The notes under the pieces were generated by a model that saw only the letters and a program-made list of their open reading frames with translations, ran no database searches and had not been told where the DNA came from. A DNA stretch of 64,000 bases, taken from positions 62,001-126,000 of the forward strand of contig NZ_JAGQCD010000008.1 of assembly GCF_024345975.1 (NCBI RefSeq), written 5' to 3'. Shown here piece after piece: positions 53,057 to 61,717 of this stretch. A program made the translations under genes and the position numbers. How positions within the stretch are numbered: position 1 is the stretch's first letter; each line of letters starts with the position of its first letter. The DNA is from Cyanobium sp. Cruz-8D1 (lineage in GTDB: Bacteria > Cyanobacteriota > Cyanobacteriia > PCC-6307 > Cyanobiaceae).

Positions 53057-55032
53057 AATTTGCCCTAAGCGAGCTACATGTAAGTTTTAAAAAGAGCAAA
53101 GAGATAATAGTCTTCACTGATTTCACTTATTTTTATGGGCCGATGGGAGCCGGTAAATCTACAATCGCTAGACTGGTCGATTATTGCCTTGGGGGTCATC
53201 TTGGAGATAAGGAGATGACTCCTGCATTGCAGTCTGAATTCGTGTCTGCAAGTTTGACATTAAGGGTTAAGGATACAGAGTTGAATCTGAGGCGAGATAT
53301 TGGCTCTACCTTGATCCGTGCCAATTGGAGGTACGATAATGAGCAATATGAAGTCATGGTTCCGTCTCGATCGGGCGATGGAGAAGTAATCCCTGGAACA
53401 GGAATTGAAGTCATCTCAGACTTAATCTATGTTTTGAGTGGCCGAATTCCCCCCAAAGTTCGAAAGAGCAAAATCAAAGAAGATTCTGATCTGGCTCGAT
53501 TGAGTCTGCGCGATCTCCTCTGGTATTGCTACCTAGATCAAGACTCGATGGACAGCAGCTTCTTCAATCTCGACGGAGATGCACATACGCACAAAAGACT
53601 CAAAAGCCGGGATGTCCTTCGTTTCCTTGTCGGCTTCCATCAAGAGAAAGTCTCTGAGCTTGAGGTGAGGCTTGAGGTACAACGTTCCGAGAGGCTTAAG
53701 TGCGAGGCAGGCGCGCAAGCTATTCAGGAAGCCTTAAGAGACGCAGAAATTGCAACAAATATAGAGCTTGAAGCTGTTCGCCATGCTTTGAGCCAAAAGC
53801 TGTCAAAAGTTGAACTATCGATTGCTTCACTCCGCGCTGACATGCTTACTACTAAGCCGCACGCTATGGAAGGTCTTCAGGGTGAAGCGAGAGCGCTTGG
53901 GGAGGAGGTAAGCGCAATTGAGCAATCTTCCCGTGATCTAAGAGAGATACTACTCAGAGACAGATCTCATCGAAACGAACTCCTTGCGCTTTCTACTCGC
54001 TTTCGTCGTTCCCAATCTGCAAGAGAGGTGTTAAGTGGAGTGAAGTTCGTAGATTGCCCCCAGTGTGGCCAAGACCTTCCACCACGACCAACCAATGTAT
54101 GCCCTGTTTGCGGATTGGTGCACTTGGAAAATACAACTGGTGTTTTGGACGAAGTCAGTGTTGACAAAGACATGGACGCTCGGATAGCGGAGCTAGCCGA
54201 TTTAATCAAACGACATGAAGCAGCACTCCAAAGAAACGAGCGAATGCTCAGGGAAACTCGGGCAAAGAAACATTCGCTTGATGAGGAATTGAATCGTGTC
54301 GCTCGAAACTATGACTCCGCCTATCTTTCATCTGTGCTTGAATCGGAGACGCAACGGGCCGCAATTCTGCAACAGCTGTCGGACCTTTCAAGAATCGAAC
54401 TACTGGTCCAAAGGATTGTGGAGTTGAACGAGAGGGTGGAGCGGTTGGCAGTGGATGAGAAGAAAACTAGGCATGAACTCAGGGAAGCCAGAGATAAAGC
54501 AGAAGGGGATACGCAGAATTTAGGACGCCTTCAAACCCTCTTCCTTGACTGCCTTTTACGTGCAAAGTTATCGGGTTTCTACATTGATGATTGCGTAGAA
54601 ATGAAGCCTCCACACTTTCTTCCGGAGGTTTCATCGGCTGGCGTAGGAAATTTGGCCGTGACCTCTTTTGGCAATCTCGGAAGCGGAGGTAAGAAGACCC
54701 TATTCAAGTGCTGTTTCGCAGTTGCTGTTCATCGCCTTGCGACAGAAATTGGCGCACTACTCCCTTCTTTGTTGATAATCGACTCGCCAATGAAGAATAC
54801 TAGTGAACGAATAAATCGAGCGCAGTTTGAAGGCTTTATGAAGATGCTGTATGAGCTTTCTCTTGAAGAGCTGAAGGACACACAATTTATTGTGATCGAC
54901 AAGGAGCTTTGCCCGGCTCCAGCCGAGTATTCAAGATCATTTTCCTCGCGTGAGATGTGCCCGAATGAACGAGATAAAAATCCGAATGAAAATCCGAATC
55001 CTCCCCTAATTCCTTACTATAAAGACAAATAG
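53053..55032 (+). CDS. Rad50-like ABC ATPase of an ABC-3C system
   Basis: SMC/Rad50-type ATPase of 659 residues. ATG 53053 is chosen over 53032 because it overlaps the previous stop as ATGA, like the other junctions. Walker A GPMGAGKST is at residues 29-37. Long coiled-coil arms (about 190-330 and 370-500) flank a zinc-hook-like pair CPQCG / CPVCG near 335-353. The signature LGSGGKKTLFKCCF is near 541, and Walker B SLLIIDSPMKN near 575. Low GC. The end is Asn/Pro-rich, IPYYKDK. Confidence 0.8.
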   Translation: MKFALSELHVSFKKSKEIIVFTDFTYFYGPMGAGKSTIARLVDYCLGGHLGDKEMTPALQSEFVSASLTLRVKDTELNLRRDIGSTLIRANWRYDNEQYEVMVPSRSGDGEVIPGTGIEVISDLIYVLSGRIPPKVRKSKIKEDSDLARLSLRDLLWYCYLDQDSMDSSFFNLDGDAHTHKRLKSRDVLRFLVGFHQEKVSELEVRLEVQRSERLKCEAGAQAIQEALRDAEIATNIELEAVRHALSQKLSKVELSIASLRADMLTTKPHAMEGLQGEARALGEEVSAIEQSSRDLREILLRDRSHRNELLALSTRFRRSQSAREVLSGVKFVDCPQCGQDLPPRPTNVCPVCGLVHLENTTGVLDEVSVDKDMDARIAELADLIKRHEAALQRNERMLRETRAKKHSLDEELNRVARNYDSAYLSSVLESETQRAAILQQLSDLSRIELLVQRIVELNERVERLAVDEKKTRHELREARDKAEGDTQNLGRLQTLFLDCLLRAKLSGFYIDDCVEMKPPHFLPEVSSAGVGNLAVTSFGNLGSGGKKTLFKCCFAVAVHRLATEIGALLPSLLIIDSPMKNTSERINRAQFEGFMKMLYELSLEELKDTQFIVIDKELCPAPAEYSRSFSSREMCPNERDKNPNENPNPPLIPYYKDK

Positions 55033-55035
55033 CTA

Positions 55036-57999
55036 ATGTCCAAACCCGGAGAACACAAAACCGTCCAAGCCCGGATTCTCGGCTATGCCGAGTCTATTGG
55101 CTGGACGATTGTGACCCGCGAAGAAGCCGAGCAGCTTCGCGGCTTTGATCCAGGCGCCCCACACGCGGACAGGGCCAAGAACCGGTCCCTCTTCTTCGAC
55201 GATCTGCTTGACGCCAAGCTGCGCGAATTCAACCCGCGCTACGCCGAGGCCGAGGGCGCGTTGCTCGGGCAGTTCCGTCATCTGCACACCGACATCCACG
55301 GCAACCGGGAATTCGTCGAGCACCTGCGCAACCGTGGGAAGTTCTTCGATCACGAGGAGAAGCGCGAGCGTGATCTGATCCTGATCGATTACGACGACCG
55401 CGACAGGGTGCCGGAGGCACGCAAGAACATCTACGAAGTCACCGAGGAGTGGGCCTTCCACAACGGTCACTACGGCACCCGTGAGGATTTGGTCTTTCTG
55501 ATCAACGGCATCCCCGTGCTGGTGATCGAATGCAAGAACGCCAATAAGCAGGAAGCCATCGATCTGGGTATCGATCAGATCCGCCGCTATCACCGCGAAA
55601 CGCCCGAGCTGTTCGTCAGCCAGCAGCTGTTCACCGCCACCGATGCCATCGGCTTTTCCTATGGCGTGAGCTGGAACACAGTGCGGCGCAACCTCTTCAA
55701 CTGGAAGCACGAGCAGGTGGGCCAGCTGGAGGCCAAGATCAAGAGCTTCTGCGCCATCCCGCAGCTCCTCGATTTCCTGCAGCACTACATCGTCTTCGCC
55801 GAGAAAGACGAAGAACTCAACAAATACATCCTGCGCCAGCACCAAACCGCAGCTGTCGATGCGTCCGTCGCCCGTGCCCTAGATCCCCACCGCCGGCGAG
55901 GCCTGATCTGGCACACCCAGGGCAGCGGCAAGACCTTCACCATGATCAAAACAGCGGAGCGGCTCTTCCGTGCCCCAGAAGCCGACAAGCCCACCGTGCT
56001 GTTGATGATCGACCGCAATGAGCTGGAAGATCAGATGCTCAAGAACCTCTCCGCCCTCGGCCTGGGCAACCTGGAGCACGCCAGCAGCATCGCCCGCCTA
56101 AACCAACTTCTCCGCGACAACTACCGGGGAATCATTGTCACGATGATCCACAAATTCCGCGACATGCCTGCGGATCTCAACACCCGCTCGAACATCTATG
56201 TGTTGATCGACGAAGCCCACCGCACCACCGGCGGCGACCTCGGCACCTTCCTGATGGCCGGCCTGCCGAATCCCACCTTCCTCGGCTTCACCGGCACCCC
56301 CGTCGACAAAACCATCTACGGCAAGGGCACCTTCAAAACCTTCGGCTGCGAAGACGACAAGGGTTACCTGCACAAATACTCAATAGCCGAAAGCATCGAA
56401 GACGGCACCACCCTGCCCCTCTACTACCAGCTCGCCCCCAACGAGATGCTCGTGCCCCACGAGATCCTCGACGCCGAGTTTCTCTCCCTTGCCGAAGCCG
56501 AGGGTGTGGCCGACATCGAGGAGCTCAACAAGATCCTTGAGCGGGCGGTGAACCTCAAGAACTTCCTCAAGGGCAAAGATCGCATCCAGCAGGTGGCCCG
56601 CTTTGTAGCCAGACACTATGTGGAGAACGTGGAGCCTTTGGGCTACAAGGCCTTCCTGGTGGGCGTCGATAGAGAAGCCTGCGCTCTCTACAAGCACGCC
56701 CTCGATGCCGTGTTCACCGAGATGGGCCTGCCCCCTGAGATCTCGGAGGTGGTCTACACCCGCAACAACAACGACACCGCCCTGCTCAAGGAGTTCCACC
56801 TCGACCCGAAAAAGGAGCGGCAGATCCGCAAAAGTTTCGGCAAGCTCGATCAGCAGCCCAAGATCCTCATCGTCACCGAGAAACTACTCACCGGCTTCGA
56901 TGCACCCGTGCTTTATGCAATGTATCTCGATAAGCCGATGCGCGATCACACCCTGCTGCAGGCCATAGCTCGGGTGAATCGCCCCTACGAGAACGAGGCC
57001 CTTGAAATGGTGAAGCCCCACGGCTTCGTGCTCGATTTCGTCGGCATCTTCGACAAGCTCGAAAAAGCCCTCGCCTTCGACAGCGACGAGATCAATGCCA
57101 TCGTCAAAGATCTCAAGCTGCTCAAGGTGCTCTTCCAGAACAAGATGGAGAGCAAGGCCCCCGCCTACCTCGCCCTTATTGAGCAGAACTTCAACGACAA
57201 GGACATTGATAACCTCGCCGAGCACTTCCGCGATCCCGAACGGCGAAAGGAGTTCTTTAAGGAATACAAGGAGATCGAGATGCTCTACGAGATCATCTCG
57301 CCCGATGCCTTCTTGCGGCCATTCATCGATGCTTTCACTACGCTCTCGGCCATCTACGCGATTGTGCGCAAGGCGTACAGCACCAGCGTAACGGTGGATC
57401 GTGAGTTTCAACGCAAAACCAATGCCCTCGTGCAAGAAAATGTCAGCGCGAGCCAGATCCAAGCCCGAGGCATTTTCGAGGCTGTGTTGATCAACAGCGA
57501 CACGATTGAACTGATCAAGGCACGGCAGGGTGGAGACGGCACCAAAGTGATCAACCTGGTGAAAAGCATCGAGAAGTTCGCCGAAGAGAACAGCGATGAT
57601 CCCTTCCTGATCGCCATGGCCGAACGGGCTCGGTTGGTGCAAGAGAGCTTTGAGCAGCGCCAAACCTCTACCGCCGAAGCACTGGAGGAACTGCTGGCCG
57701 AAGTTCGACACAACGAAGCACGCAAGAAGGAGCAGGCGGAGAGGGGCTTTGATGACTTGACATTCTTTGTTTTTCAGAACCTTGAAGCTGCACAAATCAG
57801 TCACCCCGTGGAAGTAAGCGCCAAGATCAAAGCGGCTTTCGTGCAGTTCCCCAACTGGCAAAGGAGCGACAACGAGTTGCGTGAGCTACGTAAGAAGGTC
57901 ACATTTGCAATCTTTGCCGAATGCGATCAACTAGAGCAGGTCACGCCTTTGGTTGAGGGGCTATTTGCGTTGCTCTTGAAGATTGATAAGAACGGATGA
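55036..57999 (+). CDS. hsdR: type I restriction-modification endonuclease subunit
   Basis: DNA-translocating restriction subunit, 987 residues. The N-terminal PD-(D/E)xK nuclease has LVFLINGIPVLVIECKNANK. The SF2 motor has Walker A WHTQGSGKTFTMIK, DEAHRTTGGDLGTF, LGFTGTPVDK and the motif VI region AIARVNRPYENEAL. A helical C-terminal domain follows. It starts 3 bases after the ABC ATPase stop and overlaps the metallopeptidase gene as ATGA. GC rises again here compared with the three genes before. Confidence 0.95.
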   Translation: MSKPGEHKTVQARILGYAESIGWTIVTREEAEQLRGFDPGAPHADRAKNRSLFFDDLLDAKLREFNPRYAEAEGALLGQFRHLHTDIHGNREFVEHLRNRGKFFDHEEKRERDLILIDYDDRDRVPEARKNIYEVTEEWAFHNGHYGTREDLVFLINGIPVLVIECKNANKQEAIDLGIDQIRRYHRETPELFVSQQLFTATDAIGFSYGVSWNTVRRNLFNWKHEQVGQLEAKIKSFCAIPQLLDFLQHYIVFAEKDEELNKYILRQHQTAAVDASVARALDPHRRRGLIWHTQGSGKTFTMIKTAERLFRAPEADKPTVLLMIDRNELEDQMLKNLSALGLGNLEHASSIARLNQLLRDNYRGIIVTMIHKFRDMPADLNTRSNIYVLIDEAHRTTGGDLGTFLMAGLPNPTFLGFTGTPVDKTIYGKGTFKTFGCEDDKGYLHKYSIAESIEDGTTLPLYYQLAPNEMLVPHEILDAEFLSLAEAEGVADIEELNKILERAVNLKNFLKGKDRIQQVARFVARHYVENVEPLGYKAFLVGVDREACALYKHALDAVFTEMGLPPEISEVVYTRNNNDTALLKEFHLDPKKERQIRKSFGKLDQQPKILIVTEKLLTGFDAPVLYAMYLDKPMRDHTLLQAIARVNRPYENEALEMVKPHGFVLDFVGIFDKLEKALAFDSDEINAIVKDLKLLKVLFQNKMESKAPAYLALIEQNFNDKDIDNLAEHFRDPERRKEFFKEYKEIEMLYEIISPDAFLRPFIDAFTTLSAIYAIVRKAYSTSVTVDREFQRKTNALVQENVSASQIQARGIFEAVLINSDTIELIKARQGGDGTKVINLVKSIEKFAEENSDDPFLIAMAERARLVQESFEQRQTSTAEALEELLAEVRHNEARKKEQAERGFDDLTFFVFQNLEAAQISHPVEVSAKIKAAFVQFPNWQRSDNELRELRKKVTFAIFAECDQLEQVTPLVEGLFALLLKIDKNG

Positions 58000-58301
58000 G
58001 TTTTGCTGCGAAACTGGCCTTTAAGGAACGTGTGCGCTCCTGGGCACAAAAACTTGATGTGCATGTCGTATGGCTTGGTGTCCGTCCTATGCGCAGCAAG
58101 TGGGCCTCCTGCTCAACCAATGGCCACCTCAACTTCAGCGTTGATCTGCTCAGCCTGGATCCCACATTCTGGGATTATGTAATCGTTCACGAGCTTCTTC
58201 ACTTTTCCATTCCTAACCACGGCCGGCTGTGGAAGGCCCTCATGCGGGCACATCTCGGAGACTGGGAAGAGATCGAGAAGAAACTCAAGCAGAACGCTTA
58301 A
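57996..58301 (+). CDS. YgjP-like metallopeptidase (DUF45, short form)
   Basis: 101 residues. The zinc motif HELLHFSIPNHGRLW (HExxH plus a third His) and the upstream RPMRSKWASCSTNGHLNFSV are typical of the YgjP/WLM metallopeptidases found beside type I hsdR genes. It is shorter than free-standing YgjP (about 160-230 residues) and keeps only the catalytic core. It is the last gene of the operon, coupled to hsdR by ATGA. Confidence 0.88.
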   Translation: MSFAAKLAFKERVRSWAQKLDVHVVWLGVRPMRSKWASCSTNGHLNFSVDLLSLDPTFWDYVIVHELLHFSIPNHGRLWKALMRAHLGDWEEIEKKLKQNA

Positions 58302-58410
58302 ACCAATTGGGTCTTGATGATTGCCCTTCTGATCTCAGACATTTGTGAATCAACCATCACCCAGTGACTGATACACCGGTGGCACTGGCAAGAGCAGTCG
58401 CTCTACCCCC

Positions 58411-58782
58411 TTGGCCACCCGCGCCGTCTTTCCCTTCATCGGCTTTCCAGGAGCCCCGCAGTGCCATCTCTACCTCCATCACGACGGCTACCCCACCGGA
58501 GCCGCCTGGTGCTTTGCGGAGGCCCTGCGCGAAAATCCTGAACCCGCCTCCTTCCTCGCTGCCTTCCTGAGCACCCAGCAGCAAGCGGAACCCCTGGCCA
58601 CCCCAGAGCAGGCCGCCGATGCCGAGTACCGCTACCGAGTGCAGCTCGTCCCGGACGCACACCCCCACCTACAAGTCCAGTGCTGGCGTCGGATCCCAGG
58701 CTGCCGCAGCTGGATTCCCCGCTGCGGACCCATGCCGTTGGCGCCCTTCATCCAGCGCTTCCTGCCCGGTGATCCGCTTTGA
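58411..58782 (+). CDS. hypothetical protein
   Basis: 123 residues from TTG 58411. It starts LATRAVFPFIGFPGAPQCHL-like with YLHHDGYPTGAAWCFAEALR and has a C-terminal VQCWRRIPGCRSWIPRCGP with four spaced aromatic/Cys positions. No family is recognised by name, though the pattern looks conserved rather than random. The 3' end overlaps brnT by 14 bases. There are 109 bases without a gene before it. Confidence 0.5.
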   Translation: MATRAVFPFIGFPGAPQCHLYLHHDGYPTGAAWCFAEALRENPEPASFLAAFLSTQQQAEPLATPEQAADAEYRYRVQLVPDAHPHLQVQCWRRIPGCRSWIPRCGPMPLAPFIQRFLPGDPL

Positions 58783-59038
58783 CCCGGCCAAGCGCCTGCG
58801 AACCCTGGAGCAGCGCGGCCTGGATTTTCTTGATGCTGAGACTGTCTTCGCCGGCCCAACGATCGAGGTCCCCGATCGAAGGCGAGACTATGGTGAAATC
58901 AGAATCGTCTGCGTTGGATGGCTGCGAGGCCGCGCCGTGATCGTGGTCTACACGGAGCGCAACGACATCAGGCACATCATCTCCATGCGAAAGGCCAATG
59001 AGCGAGAACAACGTCGTTTTTTCCCCGATCTTTCCTGA
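58769..59038 (+). CDS. brnT: BrnT-family toxin
   Basis: RelE-like ribonuclease toxin, 89 residues from GTG 58769 (VIRFDPAKRLRTLEQRGLDF). It has the BrnT pattern FDPAKxxxxxxxxGLDFLDAETVF and the C-terminal VVYTERNDIRHIISMRKANE REQ. It overlaps the next small gene by 41 bases. Confidence 0.85.
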   Translation: MIRFDPAKRLRTLEQRGLDFLDAETVFAGPTIEVPDRRRDYGEIRIVCVGWLRGRAVIVVYTERNDIRHIISMRKANEREQRRFFPDLS

Positions 59039-59204
59039 AGGCAAGATCCACTCTGATCTTCAGCGCGTCGATGCCCATGTCATCCAACCCGAAGAATATG
59101 TAGAGATCCCCGAAATCACGGAGGAAGATCTCACTCACGCCGTGATCAAGCGCCCTGGCCAGCCGGATCAGCCTTTTGTGGCCAAACCAACCCAAGCCTC
59201 TTGA
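58998..59204 (+). CDS. BrnA-like antitoxin, probably lacking its DNA-binding end
   Basis: 68 residues from ATG 58998. The middle part (EEYVEIPEITEEDLTHAVI) matches the acidic BrnT-binding section of BrnA antitoxins, usually followed by a ribbon-helix-helix domain. Here the protein ends after KRPGQPDQPFVAKPTQAS, so that domain is missing. Either a truncated antitoxin that binds but cannot repress, or a different short type. Confidence 0.6.
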   Translation: MSENNVVFSPIFPEGKIHSDLQRVDAHVIQPEEYVEIPEITEEDLTHAVIKRPGQPDQPFVAKPTQAS

Positions 59205-59215
59205 CCCCTTAGGCC

Positions 59216-60157
59216 TCAGTGCCTCAGGGCTTCTCGGTGGGCACGCAAGAACGCCTCCTGCTCGCGGCTGAACGGCCGGATCAGATTCGCCCCTTGGATG
59301 CCCCAGCAGCGCAAGGCCTCGCCGGCGGCCTCGTGCTGCCAGATCAGCTCACCGCCTGAGTCGAAGCTGATCCAGTGGCGATCAAACAGCTTGTCCATAT
59401 GGGGGGAGAGCAGCAGTCCGTTGGATCCGCTCAGCCGTTCGCAGTTGTCGCAGGATCGCCAGGGTTTGATGTGGCTCGCCACCAGGAACTCCTGCCGCGC
59501 CAGCCCCGTGACCCGGCAGGCCGGCTCCAGCTCCGACACCCGATGGCGAAACAACCCCTGCCCCAGCCGCGCCTTGGTGAGCGCATCGCGCTCGGTGCGG
59601 CTCGGCACCTCCCGCAACCGCTGCATGTCATCGAGCAGGGCATCGGTGTAGGCGCCCTCTTCCGCTAGTACCACCAGGTGCACCCGCACCGCCGGATCGG
59701 CGTGCTCCTCGATCAGCTTCACCAGCAGCAGCCCCAGGGTTTCGCTCAGCCCAGCCAGGTACACCCCCTGCAGTCCCTTCCCTGTGCTTGTGCTGATCGG
59801 GCTGTGGCGTTCCGGAAGCAGTGGTTGCAGCAGCTCAAAGAACGTCTGCGGCACCAGGGCCTGGCGCAGCGGCTGCCAGTTCACCCGCACCAGCCAGCCC
59901 TCCTGGCTCCAGTTCTCCCCCGCTGAGCCGAACTCCGGCGGCTTGGTGGCCGTGATCGCCGCCGTTTCCACCAGGCCGAGCTGGCTTTTGCGCCCGTTGG
60001 CATAGCTGAACACGACATCCCCCCGCTGGCAGTGGCTGAGGTTGTCGTAGGTCACGTTGCGGGCGCCGTTGGCATTGGCCTTCGGTGACCAGATGTAGCC
60101 GCCGTCGGTCTCTTGCCGGTAGGTCTGCTTGTGGTTCACCCACCAGTAGGAGGGCAC
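59216..60157 (-). CDS. EVE-HNH modification-dependent endonuclease
   Basis: Probable restriction enzyme against modified-cytosine DNA. From GTG 60157 it has 313 residues. The N-terminal EVE-like reader is SYWWVNHKQTYRQE, GGYIWSPKANANGARN, GDVVFSYANGRKSQLG. The C-terminal HNH is RHRVSELEPACRVTG, LVASHIKPWRSCDN and LLLSPHMDKLFDRHWISF. This two-domain order is known from EVE-HNH nucleases. The reading frame is open further upstream to 60997 through remnants of an HNH-HIT gene, so a fused, longer product cannot be excluded. Confidence 0.82.
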   Translation of the reverse strand: MPSYWWVNHKQTYRQETDGGYIWSPKANANGARNVTYDNLSHCQRGDVVFSYANGRKSQLGLVETAAITATKPPEFGSAGENWSQEGWLVRVNWQPLRQALVPQTFFELLQPLLPERHSPISTSTGKGLQGVYLAGLSETLGLLLVKLIEEHADPAVRVHLVVLAEEGAYTDALLDDMQRLREVPSRTERDALTKARLGQGLFRHRVSELEPACRVTGLARQEFLVASHIKPWRSCDNCERLSGSNGLLLSPHMDKLFDRHWISFDSGGELIWQHEAAGEALRCWGIQGANLIRPFSREQEAFLRAHREALRH

Positions 60158-60229
60158 GGATCCGGCCAGTACTTGTGTCTTTGTAGCCGAGGTGAGGCGG
60201 GCTGTCTTCAGTAGGCCCGTCTCGACGGG

Positions 60230-60930
60230 ATTACCACCCGCACGCACCCAACCCCGCGGCTGCTCACTGCCCCCCTCTCGCCTCGGGATCCAATGCCAGT
60301 GCGCTTGAAACACCGTCTGACCCGCCGTCTCTCCTGAGTTCAGCCCCCCTCTTGCGTTGAGCAAACCAGCCCAGCCGCGGATCGACGCGTCCTGGGCACT
60401 CAGTTGCTCCCGCCGCAGCTTCAGCAGCTCCACCACGGCGTTCCACTCCGGCTGGTGCAGCTCCAGCCCGTCGGCCCCATGACGACGAGGGATCACCAGG
60501 CTGTGCCCATCGTTCTCCAGCAGCACCCGGTCGCTGCCCTCCAGCGCGCAGAACACACAGCCCGCTTCGCGGTGGCCGTAGCTGGCCTGCACACCGCGGA
60601 AGTCGGTGCGCCCTCTTGCGTAGGCAAACAGCCGTCGCGCTTGCCGGCGTTGCAGCGGAAGCAGAGCGCCTGCAGGTTGGTGATGGCGTCGGAGCCGGCC
60701 TGGTTTTTGGGGATGATGGGTGCCACCTCCAGGGCGCGCTGGTGCTCGTGCGCGCCGCAGCAATCGCAGCGGCCCTGGGCGCATCGGTGAAGCCGGTATC
60801 TCATCGAGCCGCTGATCGGGCTGCTCGCGGAAGGCATCGAGGCGCTGGCGGCAGAGCTCCAGCAGCGCGTCGCGCTCGCCATCGCTCAGCTCGTCGCCGC
60901 CGATCAGGCTGTAGGCGCCGTCGCTGGGGG
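60230..60930 (-). pseudogene. HNH-HIT gene copy 1, frame-broken
   Basis: Pieces in order: SLIGGDELSDGERDALLELC (N-terminal region), then in another frame the HNH CDCCGAHEHQRALEV, with the catalytic DH replaced by AP (EVAPIIPKNQ), CFRCNAGKR, and back in the first frame the HIT domain GCVFCALEGSDRVLLENDGH ... QTVFQAHWHWIPRREGG. The HIT active triad H-x-H-x keeps AHWHW. Loss of HNH residues and two frame changes mark it as decayed. Its HIT end runs in frame into the EVE-HNH gene. Confidence 0.75.
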
Positions 60931-61061
60931 GCCAGGTGGGGACTGCGGGGTGACAGGGGTGGCACTTGCCCATTGAGGAACCATCTCCTTTTGGCAATGG
61001 CCACCCACCCCGTCCACCAGGACACCAACCTCAGCTCACTTACTATGGTTCAGCCTGAAAC

Positions 61062-61706
61062 ATGGTTCCTGCGATGCCCCCAGCCCTCACCGCCGCCACA
61101 GGGGCTGCCCTGCTCGGAGCCGATGCCCGTCTGCTGAGTCAGGAATACCGCCGTGTGCTGGCCCCGCCCGAATCGCCTTCCTCCACAGCACCGCTGCGCC
61201 TGGGCTTTCGTGAGCTGCTCTACTTCCAGGTGGTCAGCGCACTGAGTGCCGAGGGCCTGCAGCTTTCGCCTGTTCAGAAGCGTCAGGTGTTCCGTGTCCT
61301 CACCGAGAAGACTCAGCGGTTGCCTGTGGACTCACCCCCGGGTCAGGTCGCTGTGGGTGAATGGTCCCGTGGCCACGGTGAACTGCGCAAAACCGGTGCG
61401 GTGTCCTTCAGCTTTGATCTCAGCAGCGTGAGCCGGGAGCTCCGGTATCGCTATCGGCTCCTCAGGCGGCCCCATGCCCTGGTGGAGAGCAATCCAGCCA
61501 TCTGCTCGGGGCAACCTGTGTTTCGGGGCACCCGAATTCCAGTCGCCGTGGTTGTGGAGCAGCTGCGCTCCGGCGTCAGCCGCACCGACCTGGAGGCCGA
61601 CTTTCCCCAGCTCAGCAGGCAGGCCCTCGACTACGCCCAGATCCAGGCCCGCCTGCCGAAGCCTCCAGGCCGTCCCCGCCAACCTCTCACCCTGCAGCGC
61701 GGCTGA
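61062..61706 (+). CDS. DUF433 antitoxin with long N-terminal domain
   Basis: 214 residues from ATG 61062. The first 130 residues resemble a MerR-like or regulatory extension (FRELLYFQVVSALSAEGLQL, SPVQKRQVFRVLTEK). The C-terminal DUF433 domain is NPAICSGQPVFRGTRIPVAV and LEADFPQLSRQALDYA. Long forms of this kind pair with DUF5615 toxins. The downstream toxin is frameshifted. Confidence 0.8.
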   Translation: MVPAMPPALTAATGAALLGADARLLSQEYRRVLAPPESPSSTAPLRLGFRELLYFQVVSALSAEGLQLSPVQKRQVFRVLTEKTQRLPVDSPPGQVAVGEWSRGHGELRKTGAVSFSFDLSSVSRELRYRYRLLRRPHALVESNPAICSGQPVFRGTRIPVAVVVEQLRSGVSRTDLEADFPQLSRQALDYAQIQARLPKPPGRPRQPLTLQRG

Positions 61707-61717
61707 AGGCCCATCCC

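Noticed and set aside
51276-55032. CBASS system, because the nuclease is Cap4-like
   Set aside because: No cyclic-nucleotide synthase (CD-NTase) gene is present; the middle component and Rad50-like ATPase fit ABC-3C better.
58381-58430. tRNA-like stretch (D-arm look-alike on the minus strand) after the restriction operon
   Set aside because: No acceptor stem, anticodon arm or T-arm can be formed; it cannot be supported even as a tRNA fragment used as an attachment site.
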